Shown: positions 1 to 7,792 of the stretch, one piece after another
Numbering within the stretch: the first letter of the stretch is position 1
How the letters are laid out: every line of letters starts with the position of its first letter
Origin: Microcella sp.
GTDB taxonomy: Bacteria; Actinomycetota; Actinomycetes; Actinomycetales; Microbacteriaceae
Length of the DNA stretch: 14,898 bases
Assembly (NCBI GenBank): GCA_020216895.1
Contig: JAIWOM010000012.1
Coordinates: 1-14,898 of the forward strand
Direction: 5' to 3'
The notes under the pieces: model-generated
Told to the model about the DNA's origin: nothing
What the model saw: only the letters and a program-made list of their open reading frames with translations
Database searches by the model: none
Program-made: the position numbers and the translations under genes

Positions 1-1950
1 CCCGAGTCGGCCGTGCTCGTCGGTCTGCAGGTAGTCGAGGGTCGTGAGGATCTCGGTGATGCGGTCGAACACCGCCGCGACGGCTCCGGTGCGCCCGGTG
101 ATCTGGCGGCTGACCTTGTCGGTCTCCCGCTTCAGCCGCCACCATCGCTCGGCCCAGCGCGCGTGCGCCTCGCGGTCGGCGCAGCCGTGGCACGGATGCT
201 TGCGCATGCGCGTGCGGACGCCCTCGAGCTGCTTCTGCCGCCGCATCCGGTCGGCCGTCGAGCCCGGCTCGCCGACGCGGCGCGCGCCCTTCTCGAGGTC
301 GCTGAGCTCGCGGCGCAGCGCCGCGTACTCGCTGTAGTCACCGAGGTGGCAGGTCATCGCCCGTGCGTAGCCCTCGAGCGCCTCCTGGTTCTTGCGCACC
401 GTGCGGGCGAGGTCGACCACGGCGCGATCGGCCTGGAACTGCGCGAAGCTCGACTCGAGCACCTCGCGCGTGCGCTGCCGGCCGAACTGCTCGATGAGGT
501 TGACGGCCATGTTGTAGGTGGGGCGGAAGCTCGAGTTGAGGGGGTACGTGCGACGGGAGGCGAGGGAGGCGACGGCCTGCGGGTCGAGACCGGGCATCCA
601 CTGGATCACCGAATGCCCCTCGACGTCGATGCCGCGCCGCCCGGCGCGCCCGGTGAGCTGCGTGTACTCCCCCGGGGTGATGGGCACGCGTGCCTCGCCG
701 TTGAACTTCTCGAGCTTCTCGAGCACAACGGTGCGGGCGGGCATGTTGATGCCGAGCGCGAGCGTCTCGGTCGCGAAGACGACCCGCAGCAGCTTCTTCT
801 GGAAGAGCTCCTCGACGACCTCCTTGAAGGCGGGCAGCAGGCCCGCGTGGTGGGCCGCGACGCCGCGCTGCAGGCCGTCGAGCCACTCCCAGTAGCCGAG
901 CACGGCGAGGTCGTCGTCGCGCAGGGTGCGGCACCGCTCCTCCACGATCTGCCGGATCTCCTCGCGCTCGGCGGCGTCGGTCAGGCGGATGCCGGAGCGG
1001 ACGAGCTGCCGCACCGCCTGGTCGCATCCCGCCCGGCTGAAGACGAAGAAGATCGCGGGCAGCAGATTGCGGGCGCCGAGGAGGTTCACGACCTCGGCCC
1101 GGTCGGCACGCTGCTCGATGCCGGCTCGCTTCTCCCAGCGCTTCGGATGATGCTGCCGGCCCTTGTGCGGACTGTGCCCGCCGGCGCGCGCCAGCTGCAC
1201 GAGCTCGGGGTTGACCCGGTTCGTGGCGGCCTTGCCCGACGAGTCGAAGAGGTCGAGCAGCTTCGAGCGCACCAGCACGTGCTGCTCGAGCGGCACGGGC
1301 CGGGTCTCGCTGACGATGACGTCGGTGTCGCCGCGCACGGCCTGCAGCCAGTCGCCGAACTCCTCGGCGTTCGACACTGTCGCACTCAGCGAGATCATGC
1401 GCACGTGCTCGGGAAGGTGGATGATCACCTCCTCCCACACCGCCCCGCGGAAGCGGTCGGCGAGGTAGTGCACCTCGTCCATGACGACGTACGAGAGATC
1501 GCGCAGCAGGTCGCTGTCGGCGTACAGCATGTTGCGCAGCACCTCGGTGGTCATGACCACGATGCGCGCGCGCGCGTTGATGTTCGTGTCGCCGGTGAGC
1601 AGGCCGACCTCGCTGTGCCCGTACTGGGCGACGAGCTCGTTGTACTTCTGGTTGCTGAGGGCCTTCATGGGCGCGGTGTAGAAGATCTTCGCCGTCGGCT
1701 CGAACATGGCCAGGAACACCGCGAACTCGGCCACGATCGTCTTGCCGGCACCGGTGGGCGCCGCCACCAGCACGCTGCGACCCTGCTCGAGCGCCGCGCA
1801 GGCCGCCTGCTGGAAAGGGTCGAGCTCGATGCTCAGCGTGTCGCGGAAGGCCCGGAGGCGGGGCAGCCTCTGCAGCGCGCGCTGCGCGGCGTAGCGCTCG
1901 GCCGGGCTGGGGCCCGCATCCGCCCCGCTACGACCCGCGGCGTCAGTCAT
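1..1950 (-). CDS. helY: HelY/Mtr4-like DEVH-box RNA helicase (3' end cut by window)
   Basis: This is a superfamily 2 ATP-dependent helicase of the Ski2/Mtr4-like class, probably acting on RNA in the cytoplasm. The frame is open from an ATG at 1950 to the window edge, giving 650 residues without a stop. Visible motifs are Walker A APTGAGKT (64-71), the APMKALSNQKY box (93-103), DEVH (158-161), SAT (189-191), and further on TGRAGRRG (motif VI). Near the cut end a Cys/His stretch reads HPCHGCADREAHARW. Family members are usually about 900 residues, so roughly the C-terminal quarter to third is missing because of the window edge, not a mutation. The start overlaps the last 8 bp of tatC, so the genes are translationally coupled. 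The tatA-tatC-helY order matches M. tuberculosis Rv2094c-Rv2093c-Rv2092c. The family assignment is firm; the exact RNA substrate is not known from sequence. Confidence 0.93.
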   Translation of the reverse strand, partial: MTDAAGRSGADAGPSPAERYAAQRALQRLPRLRAFRDTLSIELDPFQQAACAALEQGRSVLVAAPTGAGKTIVAEFAVFLAMFEPTAKIFYTAPMKALSNQKYNELVAQYGHSEVGLLTGDTNINARARIVVMTTEVLRNMLYADSDLLRDLSYVVMDEVHYLADRFRGAVWEEVIIHLPEHVRMISLSATVSNAEEFGDWLQAVRGDTDVIVSETRPVPLEQHVLVRSKLLDLFDSSGKAATNRVNPELVQLARAGGHSPHKGRQHHPKRWEKRAGIEQRADRAEVVNLLGARNLLPAIFFVFSRAGCDQAVRQLVRSGIRLTDAAEREEIRQIVEERCRTLRDDDLAVLGYWEWLDGLQRGVAAHHAGLLPAFKEVVEELFQKKLLRVVFATETLALGINMPARTVVLEKLEKFNGEARVPITPGEYTQLTGRAGRRGIDVEGHSVIQWMPGLDPQAVASLASRRTYPLNSSFRPTYNMAVNLIEQFGRQRTREVLESSFAQFQADRAVVDLARTVRKNQEALEGYARAMTCHLGDYSEYAALRRELSDLEKGARRVGEPGSTADRMRRQKQLEGVRTRMRKHPCHGCADREAHARWAERWWRLKRETDKVSRQITGRTGAVAAVFDRITEILTTLDYLQTDEHGRLG

Positions 1951-2749
1951 CGACGCGGATGCCGTACTCGGCGTTGATCGCCGCCTCGCGCTTGGCGACC
2001 CGCTTGTCGTGGAACACGGCGATGGCGGCGGCCCCGAAGTACAGGCCGATCATCGGGATCGCGAGCAGGACCATCGATAGCACGTCGGCGGCGGGCGTCG
2101 CGATCGCCGTGAACGTGGCGACGCCGAGGATCGCCCAGCGCCACGCCTTCAGGATGCCCGCGCCGGTGATCACGCGCGCGAAGTTGAGCGCCACGAGCAC
2201 GACCGGGAAGAGGAACCCGAGGCCGATCGCGAGGATGAACTTGATGGCGAAGTCGAGATAGATCCGTGCGCTGAGGAAGCTCGCGGAGTCGACGAAGGCG
2301 AAGCTCGTCAGCAGGATGACGATGTTCGGGAAGACGAACCACGCGGCGAGACATCCGCCGATGAACAGGGGGACCGCCGCAGCGAGGAAACCGATGGCGA
2401 ACCGCTTCTCGCGCTGGTGCAGTGCCGGCACGATGAACGCCCACAACTGGTAGAGCCAGATCGGCGACGAGACGACGACGCCGACGAGGAACATGATGAG
2501 CAGGCGCGTGTCGAACGCCTCGCCGATGGTCGTGTAGGCGAGCGTCGCGTCGCGGTCCTGCTCCTCAGCGACCGTCAGCACGGGCGCGCTGAGCGCGGCC
2601 CAGACGTAGTCGACGGCCCACCAGGCGGGGATCGAGAAGACGACGATCGCGAGCGCGGCGATCGAGATGCGCTTGCGCAGCTCGACGAGGTGCTGCCCGA
2701 GGGTCATGCGGCCCTCGGGATTCCGGGGCCGCGGGGCGCGGCCGGCCAC
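1943..2749 (-). CDS. tatC: Sec-independent protein translocase subunit TatC
   Basis: TatC is the membrane receptor of the twin-arginine pathway, which exports folded proteins; with TatB it binds the RR signal peptide. The product is 268 residues, close to the usual family length. About six hydrophobic segments are visible, roughly at residues 29-50, 83-107, 117-148, 163-190, 203-218 and 221-245. The N-terminal HLVELRKR box (20-27) carries the conserved glutamate E23. I prefer the GTG start at 2749, 3 bp after the tatA stop. An ATG at residue 15 (position 2707), preceded by CCCGAGGGCCGC, is an alternative, and related proteins often carry such a short basic N-terminal extension. The gene sits between tatA and helY and overlaps helY by 8 bp. 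No tatB is visible in the window, so it would be encoded elsewhere. Confidence 0.95.
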   Translation of the reverse strand: MAGRAPRPRNPEGRMTLGQHLVELRKRISIAALAIVVFSIPAWWAVDYVWAALSAPVLTVAEEQDRDATLAYTTIGEAFDTRLLIMFLVGVVVSSPIWLYQLWAFIVPALHQREKRFAIGFLAAAVPLFIGGCLAAWFVFPNIVILLTSFAFVDSASFLSARIYLDFAIKFILAIGLGFLFPVVLVALNFARVITGAGILKAWRWAILGVATFTAIATPAADVLSMVLLAIPMIGLYFGAAAIAVFHDKRVAKREAAINAEYGIRVDD

Positions 2750-2752
2750 GGG

Positions 2753-2974
2753 CTACTTCGAGGCGGAGGAGTCGGTGCCCTCGGCCTTGGGCGCGGGGTC
2801 GGCGACCGACTCGGCCGGCGCGTCGCCGTCCTTGTTGGCCTTGATCTCCTTCTTGAAGATCGTCATCGACTGGCCGAGGCTGCGCGCGAGCTGCGGGAGC
2901 TTCGGCGCGGCGAACAGGAGGATCACCACGAGGAGCAGGATGAGGCCGGTCCAGCCTCCGAGATTCGCGGGCAT
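2753..2974 (-). CDS. tatA: Twin-arginine translocase subunit TatA
   Basis: TatA oligomers form the transport-competent part of the Tat translocase. From the ATG at 2974 the product is 73 residues: a short N-terminus, one membrane helix (GLILLLVVILLFAAPKLP, about residues 9-26), an amphipathic helix (QLARSLGQSMTIFKKEI), and a charged Ala/Pro/Asp-rich tail. Most TatA proteins have FG before the hinge (LLFG..KLP); here the glycine is replaced (LLFAAPKLP). The TTG at 2992 would give 79 residues, but the ATG at 2974 has a strong Shine-Dalgarno sequence, GGAAGGA, six bases upstream, so I chose the ATG. The longer Lys/Asp/Ala tail favours TatA over TatB, together with linkage to tatC. Confidence 0.93.
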   Translation of the reverse strand: MPANLGGWTGLILLLVVILLFAAPKLPQLARSLGQSMTIFKKEIKANKDGDAPAESVADPAPKAEGTDSSASK

Positions 2975-3008
2975 CGATCGTCCTTCCGTCAACGGATCCG
3001 GTGGGGTG

Positions 3009-3014
3009 AGTCTA
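3009..3014 (-). promoter_or_regulatory. Candidate -10 element for tatA-tatC-helY
   Basis: On the minus strand the hexamer is TAGACT, fitting the TANNNT pattern of actinobacterial housekeeping promoters. It lies in the only sizeable gap (91 bp) of the long minus-strand gene run. A start about seven bases downstream would leave a leader of roughly 27 bases that includes the GGAAGGA ribosome binding site of tatA. No good -35 is visible. An identical TAGACT lies just upstream of the HAD gene at 7726-7731. Confidence 0.4.
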
Positions 3015-3065
3015 GCGGGCGGCGCTCGGTGTCTCCTGCGCCCCGCGCGCGGTTCTCAGGCTCCG

Positions 3066-4043
3066 CTAGGCCGGGTCGGTGCCCTGCGCGGCGATCGCGG
3101 CGCGCGCCCAGTCGAGCACCGCGCTCCGTGCGCTGGGCGGGCCGAGGACCTCGACCGCACCAGCGACCCGTGCGGCGACCCGCCCGAGGATGCCGGGGTG
3201 CGCGATGCGCAGCGACACGATCGCGCGGTCGCCGTCGATGCGCACCGTGTCGTCGGCGCCGCGGTAGTCGGCGAGCAGCGGCAGAGCGGTCACCGGCAGC
3301 GCGAGCTCGACCAGCTCATCGTCGGCATCTCCCTGGAAGAGGGCGTCATCGGCCGCCTCGGAGGTGTGCGCCTCCGCCTCGCCGAGAACCTCGACGCTCG
3401 CGACACGGTCGAGCAGGAAGGTGCGCTCGGCCTCGCGTGTGAGGCACCAGCCGCGCAAGTACCACGCATCGTCGATGCCCTCGACCCGGATCGGGTCGAC
3501 ATCGCGCACCTGACGCTCACCGCGGGTCGTGACGTAGTCGATGCGCACCCGTCGCCCGGCGGCGACCGCATCGACGAGCATGCCGTGGATTCCTGCCTGC
3601 TCCCCCGGCCGCACAGCGAGGGCGACGGGAGCGTCGCTCGCGCCGCGCGCCAGCTTCGCCATGAGCTCGAGGATGTCGACCCGCGCCGCGAAGCTGGGAA
3701 GCGCCGCGACCCGCTGCAGGCCGGCCAGCAGGGCGGCGGCCTCCCGGGCCGAGAACCGGGGTCGCTCCTCCATCGGGGCCGCGCGGAACCGGATGATGTC
3801 GCGCTCCTCGAAGTCGTCCCAGTCGATGTCGAAGAGCGTCTCGTGCGTGTAGGTGCCGTCGGCGCCGGGCGTGCCGCTCATGGCGATGAGCGTCACCGCC
3901 TTGCGCATCTGTTCCGGGGTCGTGCCGAAGTGCTCGGCGGCCTCGGCGACCGTCACCCGCACCTGGTCGATGAGGTACGGCACGAGCGAGAGCAGGAACG
4001 CGAGCTTGTCGGGGGCGCCGAGCGCCGCGGCGCGCTCAGCCAT
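3066..4043 (-). CDS. pafC: WYL-domain transcriptional regulator PafC
   Basis: PafC acts with PafB as a heteromeric transcriptional activator; in mycobacteria PafBC drives the LexA-independent DNA damage response. The 325-residue product has an N-terminal helix-turn-helix-like region (about 11-55: DKLAFLLSLVPYLI then VTVAEAAEHFG) and a middle WYL domain. The signature AWYLRGW (193-199) is followed by RTFLLDRVASVEVL. A C-terminal WCX-like region follows. The reading frame extends upstream, but I chose the ATG at 4043. It overlaps the pafB stop by 8 bp, has AGAGGGTGG upstream, and places the conserved N-terminus correctly. The stop lies 91 bp before tatA. Confidence 0.92.
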   Translation of the reverse strand: MAERAAALGAPDKLAFLLSLVPYLIDQVRVTVAEAAEHFGTTPEQMRKAVTLIAMSGTPGADGTYTHETLFDIDWDDFEERDIIRFRAAPMEERPRFSAREAAALLAGLQRVAALPSFAARVDILELMAKLARGASDAPVALAVRPGEQAGIHGMLVDAVAAGRRVRIDYVTTRGERQVRDVDPIRVEGIDDAWYLRGWCLTREAERTFLLDRVASVEVLGEAEAHTSEAADDALFQGDADDELVELALPVTALPLLADYRGADDTVRIDGDRAIVSLRIAHPGILGRVAARVAGAVEVLGPPSARSAVLDWARAAIAAQGTDPA

Positions 4044-5043
4044 GGGCCGCCACCACCCTCTGCCACCGGGCCAGCACCGCATCGCGGAGCGCCGGCGGCT
4101 TGAGCACGACCACGTCGGCGCCGAAGGCGGTCAGCTCGTCGGCCAGGATGTCGAGGTCGGTGGTCCGCACGACGAGAGCGGCCTCGCCGCCGGGCTCCCC
4201 CGCGGCCTCCTCGGTTCCCGCGCGGTTGCGCAGCACCACGTCGGCCTCGCTGCCGGGGCGCGGCCGCACGCACGCGGTCGTCGCCTGCCACAGCCGGGCC
4301 AGCTCGTCCAGCACGCGCGCAGCGACCTCGGGATCGGTGCGGCGGGTGGCGGGGTTCTTCAGGGTCGTGACCGGGCCGACGATGCGGCGCAGCAGGAAGG
4401 TGCGGGGAGCATCCACGCCGTCATCATGCCCGTGGAGGTGCCAGCGGCCCTCGTGGAAGACGAGCGCGAGCGGCGAGACGAGACGCTCCTCGGTCACCGT
4501 GACGCCCGGCTTCAGGTACGGGAACGTCACCTGGAGCCCCCGATCGATCGCCGCCTGGAGGGGCTCGTGGGCGTCATCCCGGGTTCGGATGCGCGGGGCG
4601 ACGCCGATGACCGTGTCGTCGATGCGCACGCCGAGGCCCTGCAGCTTCGTCAGTGCGCGCCGGGTGTCGGCCGAGAGCGAGCCCTCGCGCCAGACCTGGC
4701 CGGCGAGGCGCAGCAGAGCGTATTCCTCCGGTGTGAAGGTGATGTCGTCGGGCAGCTGGTAGCGGTCGGGCGGGATGCGGTACCGCTGCAGCTTCGTGTC
4801 GCCCTCGGCGCCCGGCGCGTCGAGGGTCTCGAGCGGCACCCCGAGGTCGCGCAGCTCCTCCTTGTCGCGCTCGAACTGGCGCTCGAGGTTGGCGCGGTCG
4901 GCCTGCGACGCGTACCGGTGCGCGTAGCCCGTGACGGTCGACAGTATCTCGGCCTTGGTCAACCCCTGCTCGGTCGCGAGCAGGGCCAGCACGAGGCTGA
5001 ACAGGCGCTCCTCGACCGGGACCTTGCGCGGCGCTGCCGCCAC
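4036..5043 (-). CDS. pafB: WYL-domain transcriptional regulator PafB
   Basis: PafB is the partner of PafC in the PafBC DNA-damage-responsive activator. The 335-residue product starts at a GTG (5043) with MAAAPRKVPVEERLFSLVLA, whose VPVEERLFSLVLALLAT stretch is very typical of PafB. The N-terminal winged helix spans about residues 10-65. The WYL domain spans about 155-230, but the signature reads GRWHLHGHDD (199-208), so Tyr is replaced by His, while PafC keeps WYL intact. RTFLLRRIVGPVTTL (214-228) closes the domain. The start is 6 bp after the FKBP stop, with GAGGG about ten bases upstream. The two regulators overlap by 8 bp, consistent with equal synthesis. Confidence 0.93.
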   Translation of the reverse strand: MAAAPRKVPVEERLFSLVLALLATEQGLTKAEILSTVTGYAHRYASQADRANLERQFERDKEELRDLGVPLETLDAPGAEGDTKLQRYRIPPDRYQLPDDITFTPEEYALLRLAGQVWREGSLSADTRRALTKLQGLGVRIDDTVIGVAPRIRTRDDAHEPLQAAIDRGLQVTFPYLKPGVTVTEERLVSPLALVFHEGRWHLHGHDDGVDAPRTFLLRRIVGPVTTLKNPATRRTDPEVAARVLDELARLWQATTACVRPRPGSEADVVLRNRAGTEEAAGEPGGEAALVVRTTDLDILADELTAFGADVVVLKPPALRDAVLARWQRVVAAHG

Positions 5044-5049
5044 GGTGGG

Positions 5050-6042
5050 TTAGCCCTCGACCCCGAGGATGTCGACGACGAACACCATCGTCGAGCCATC
5101 CGGGATGGTCGCCGGCGCCTGGCCGCTCGGGTACCCGAGCTCCGGCGGGATCACGACGATGACCTGCGAGCCGACCGTCTTGCCGACCAGGGCCTGCGCG
5201 AGGCCGGGGACGATGCCCGCCGGGTCGTCCTCGAAGCTCGCGATCGGGAAGGTCGCGGGCGCCCCGCGCTCCCAGCTGGAGTCGAAGACGGTGCGGGTCG
5301 ACCAGAGCAGGCCGGTGTAGTGCAGCACGGCGCGGTCGCCCTCCTCGAGGGCCGCGCCCTGGCCGAGCACGAGCGTGTGGGCCCGCAGGTCGGTGGGCGG
5401 CTCCTCGTTGGGGATCGTCACGCCGGGGATGCCGTCGGGCGTGGTCACGACCGCGGGGATGCCCGAGGCGCCGAGCTGCGGGATCCCCGTCGCCCGGCCC
5501 AGGTAGGCGGCCTGCACGTCCACCACCATCACGACGGCGTCGTCGTTGCCGAGGCCCAGCGAGGGGTCGAGCGTGTCGGGCCCGAAGACGTCGGCGATCG
5601 TGCCGGTCACCGCGATGCGGGAGCCGACCTGGGCGCACTGCACCGCTTCGGCCAGCAGGTCGAGGTCGGCGCCGGCCGTGCGGCGCAGCGGCGCCTCTGC
5701 CGGGTCGTAGGAGCTCGCCGTGATCAGCTCGCCGTTCTCGCCGTTGAAGAGGCTGACCTGGAAGTCGACGATCTGCCCGCGGGCGATCGGGTCGCCCTCG
5801 CCGGCGTCGATCACGGCCTGCTGGGCGCCGTCGGTCTCCAGCGGGGTCGGGAAGTCCACATCCGGCTCCGAGCCGAACGCGCCGCTGGCCTCGACGTAGC
5901 CGGCCGAGGTGCCGGTCGGCACCACGGGAGCGCAGGCACCCGCGCCGATCGGAGCGGTGCAGGCGGCGAGCGAGCCGACGAGAGCCGTCGACAGGAGAAG
6001 AGCGGAGGCGGTGCGCACGGAGCGTCGGGGGGTCGCGTTCAC
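5050..6042 (-). CDS. FKBP-type peptidyl-prolyl isomerase lipoprotein, two FKBP-like domains
   Basis: This is a predicted surface-anchored prolyl cis-trans isomerase or chaperone acting outside the membrane. From the GTG at 6042 the product is 330 residues. A basic N-terminus and hydrophobic stretch lead to the lipobox LAAC, with Cys28 as the lipidated residue. The C-terminal domain (about 220-330) is a classic FKBP: LHYTGLL (240-246), FDSSWERG (253-260), PGLAQALVGKTVGS, VIPPELGYPSG and VFVVDILGVEG. An earlier region (about 85-190) has an FKBP-like pattern (DFQVSLFNGENGELI, then GSRIAVTGTIADVFG, then VVMVVDVQAAYLG) but lacks the YTG and FDSS residues. It may be a structural, inactive domain. 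The upstream in-frame extension lies inside trmI and is rejected because it would bury the signal peptide. The gene sits between trmI and pafB. Confidence 0.9.
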   Translation of the reverse strand: MNATPRRSVRTASALLLSTALVGSLAACTAPIGAGACAPVVPTGTSAGYVEASGAFGSEPDVDFPTPLETDGAQQAVIDAGEGDPIARGQIVDFQVSLFNGENGELITASSYDPAEAPLRRTAGADLDLLAEAVQCAQVGSRIAVTGTIADVFGPDTLDPSLGLGNDDAVVMVVDVQAAYLGRATGIPQLGASGIPAVVTTPDGIPGVTIPNEEPPTDLRAHTLVLGQGAALEEGDRAVLHYTGLLWSTRTVFDSSWERGAPATFPIASFEDDPAGIVPGLAQALVGKTVGSQVIVVIPPELGYPSGQAPATIPDGSTMVFVVDILGVEG

Positions 6043-6047
6043 GTCTC

Positions 6048-7034
6048 TCAGCCTAACGGGCGGCGCGCCGACTTCTCGGCCAGCGACTGCGCCTCGCGGG
6101 CCGCCTTCCGCAGCCGTTTCGCACTGGCCATGCGGTCGCCGACCGCGCCCGGCGTCCACAGCTCGACATCATCGTCGCCGTACTCGGTCTTCGAGCCGCG
6201 CTTGGCCTTGATGAACCGGCCCGCGCCGTCGGCCAGCCGCCGGGCGGTCAGCAGGAAGCCGGTGTGGGCGACCATGCGGTGGTCGGGGCGCACCGACAGG
6301 CCGTCGACGTTCCACCCCCGCACCATCGTCTCGGTCGACAGCGGCTCGGTGAACGTCTCGGTCAGACGGATGGCCTCCGCCACCCGCGAGAGCTGCGTGG
6401 CCGTGGCGACGTACACGAGCAGCACTCCCCCGGGCGTGAGCGCCTCGGCCACGGCGTCGAGGCACTCCCAGGGGGCGAGCATGTCGAGCACGGCGCGGTC
6501 GGCGGTGCCGGCGGCAACGACCTCAGGCAGCGCATCCTGCAGATCACCGAGCGTGATCGTCCAGTTCTCGGGCCGCGCGCCGACGTAGGCGCTGACGTTG
6601 CCCTCGGCGATCTGCGCGAACTCCTCGCGGCGCTCGAACGAGAACAGGTGGCCGGTCTCGCCGATCGCGCGCAGCAGCCACATGCTCAGCGCCCCCGAGC
6701 CGACGCCGGCCTCGATCACGCGCGCGCCGGGGAAGATGTCGGCCTGGGCGAGGATCTGCGCGGCATCCTTCGGGTAGATGATCGCCGCGCCGCGGGGCAT
6801 CGACATGACGAAGTCGGTCAGCAGTGGGCGCAGCGCGAGGTAGGCGACACCCTGCGAGTTCTCGATCACGCTGCCGTCGGGCAGGCCGATGAGCCGCTCG
6901 TGCTCGAGCACGCCGCGGTGGCTGTGGAAGGCCTTGCCCGGCTCGAGGGTGATGGTGTTGAGCCGCCCCTTGGGGTCGGTCAGCTGCACCTGGTCGCCCT
7001 CGACGAAGGGTCCGGTCTGGCGGCGACGGCTCAT
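6048..7034 (-). CDS. trmI: tRNA (adenine-58-N1)-methyltransferase TrmI
   Basis: TrmI is an S-adenosylmethionine-dependent enzyme that forms m1A58 in the T-loop of tRNA, acting as a tetramer in characterised bacterial relatives. The 328-residue product has the family's N-terminal domain (GDQVQLTDPKGR, 13-24) and then a Rossmann methyltransferase fold. Motif I is VIEAGVGSGALS (106-117), followed by an acidic ribose-binding region FSFERREEFA (131-140). LDMLAPWE (183-190) contains the likely catalytic Asp184, and PGGVLLVYVATATQ follows. The basic C-terminal tail (KRLRKAAREAQSLAEKSARR) is about 25 residues beyond the usual core. The ATG overlaps the HAD gene stop by 4 bp (ATGA), and the stop lies 5 bp before the FKBP start. 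The M. tuberculosis homologue is Rv2118c. Confidence 0.94.
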   Translation of the reverse strand: MSRRRQTGPFVEGDQVQLTDPKGRLNTITLEPGKAFHSHRGVLEHERLIGLPDGSVIENSQGVAYLALRPLLTDFVMSMPRGAAIIYPKDAAQILAQADIFPGARVIEAGVGSGALSMWLLRAIGETGHLFSFERREEFAQIAEGNVSAYVGARPENWTITLGDLQDALPEVVAAGTADRAVLDMLAPWECLDAVAEALTPGGVLLVYVATATQLSRVAEAIRLTETFTEPLSTETMVRGWNVDGLSVRPDHRMVAHTGFLLTARRLADGAGRFIKAKRGSKTEYGDDDVELWTPGAVGDRMASAKRLRKAAREAQSLAEKSARRPLG

Positions 7035-7717
7035 GCGCTGGCTCCTGTGGCTCGGTGGTGGTGGCGCTCGAGCGCGGCGCCCAGATCGGCGACCGTGCGG
7101 CCCGCGAGGGTCGGCCAGAGCTCGTGGGTCGGCCCCTCGGGCAGCGACAGGTGCAGCGGCACCCCGATCGCCGCGGCGCCCGAGGCGATCGCCGAGGTGA
7201 GCCCGAACTGGCTGTCCTCGATCGCGACGCAGTCGGCGATGCTCACGCCGAGGCGCTCGGCGGCGAGCAGGTACGGCTGCGGATGCGGCTTGGGGTGCTC
7301 GACGTCGTCACCCGCGATGACGACCGCGAACGCGCCGTGGCCGACGGCCTCGGCGACCTGCAGCGCCATGCGTCGGATCGACATGGTGACGAGGCCGACG
7401 GGGATGCCCGCATCCCGAAGCTGCGCGATCAGCTCGCGAGCACCGGGCCGCCAGGGCAGCTCGACGGCGACCTGCTCCATCACGCGGTCGGTGAGGGTCT
7501 CGATGATCGCGTCGATGCCGAGGGCCACCCCGGCCTCCTGCAGGATGCGTGCGGACTGCGCGAGCCCCGAGCCGACCAGCTGCATGCCCTGCTCGCGGCT
7601 CCAGGTGCCGCCGTGGGCGGTGACGAGCTCGCGCTCGGCGACCATCCAGTACGGCTCGGTGTCGACGATCGTGCCGTCCATGTCCCAGAGAACGGCGGCG
7701 GGGGTCGGAGCGGTCAC
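7031..7717 (-). CDS. HAD-superfamily phosphatase (subfamily IA, beta-phosphoglucomutase/YcjU-like)
   Basis: This is a small cytosolic phosphohydrolase whose natural substrate cannot be told from sequence. From the GTG at 7717 the product is 228 residues with all four HAD motifs. Motif I is WDMDGTIVDTEP (nucleophile Asp12, acid/base Asp14), motif II is GLVTMS (108-113), motif III is the lysine of HPKPHP (Lys143), and motif IV is AIEDSQFG (Glu166, Asp167). A helical cap lies between motifs I and II, as in subfamily IA. The frame is open far upstream, but that part is antisense to the PAC2 gene. The GTG sits eight bases after a TAGACT -10 hexamer, so the mRNA may be leaderless. It is the first gene of the minus-strand run and overlaps trmI by 4 bp. 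Confidence 0.9.
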   Translation of the reverse strand: MTAPTPAAVLWDMDGTIVDTEPYWMVAERELVTAHGGTWSREQGMQLVGSGLAQSARILQEAGVALGIDAIIETLTDRVMEQVAVELPWRPGARELIAQLRDAGIPVGLVTMSIRRMALQVAEAVGHGAFAVVIAGDDVEHPKPHPQPYLLAAERLGVSIADCVAIEDSQFGLTSAIASGAAAIGVPLHLSLPEGPTHELWPTLAGRTVADLGAALERHHHRATGASA

Positions 7718-7725
7718 GACGAGCG

Positions 7726-7731
7726 AGTCTA
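7726..7731 (-). promoter_or_regulatory. Candidate -10 element for the HAD-trmI-FKBP-pafBC operon
   Basis: The minus-strand hexamer is TAGACT (TANNNT type), ending eight bases before the GTG start codon. Transcription starting six to seven bases downstream would begin essentially at the start codon, giving a leaderless message, which is common in Actinobacteria. No convincing -35 is visible. It lies back to back with a plus-strand candidate -10 at 7741-7746. Confidence 0.4.
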
Positions 7732-7740
7732 GTTGCGTTC

Positions 7741-7746
7741 TATCCT
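7741..7746 (+). promoter_or_regulatory. Candidate -10 element for the PAC2 gene
   Basis: The hexamer TATCCT fits TANNNT and lies 46 bp before the GTG start codon. A start near 7753 would make the following stem-loop the very 5' end of the message. Both divergent promoters would share the same approximately 75-bp intergenic stretch. Confidence 0.35.
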
Positions 7747-7750
7747 GGGG

Positions 7751-7779
7751 CGACCCCGCGCTCCGAACCGGCGGGGTCG
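7751..7779 (+). promoter_or_regulatory. Stem-loop in the 5' leader of the PAC2 gene
   Basis: CGACCCCGC (7751-7759) and GCGGGGTCG (7771-7779) form a perfect 9-bp stem around an 11-base loop. The stem ends exactly where the ribosome binding site GGAGGG (7779-7784) begins. It could protect the 5' end, tune access to the ribosome binding site, or be an operator between the two divergent promoters. Only the inverted repeat is seen directly. Confidence 0.45.
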
Positions 7780-7792
7780 GAGGGATGACCGG

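Noticed and set aside
13..1977. A 654-residue plus-strand frame
   Set aside because: It is antisense to the helicase gene, whose minus-strand translation carries all SF2 motifs. The plus-frame product is a low-complexity Arg/Leu/Val/Glu-rich shadow typical of GC-rich DNA.
3853..6588. A 911-residue plus-strand frame, the longest open frame in the window
   Set aside because: It runs antisense across pafC, pafB, the FKBP gene and trmI, all clearly recognisable, and shows no domain-like sequence of its own.
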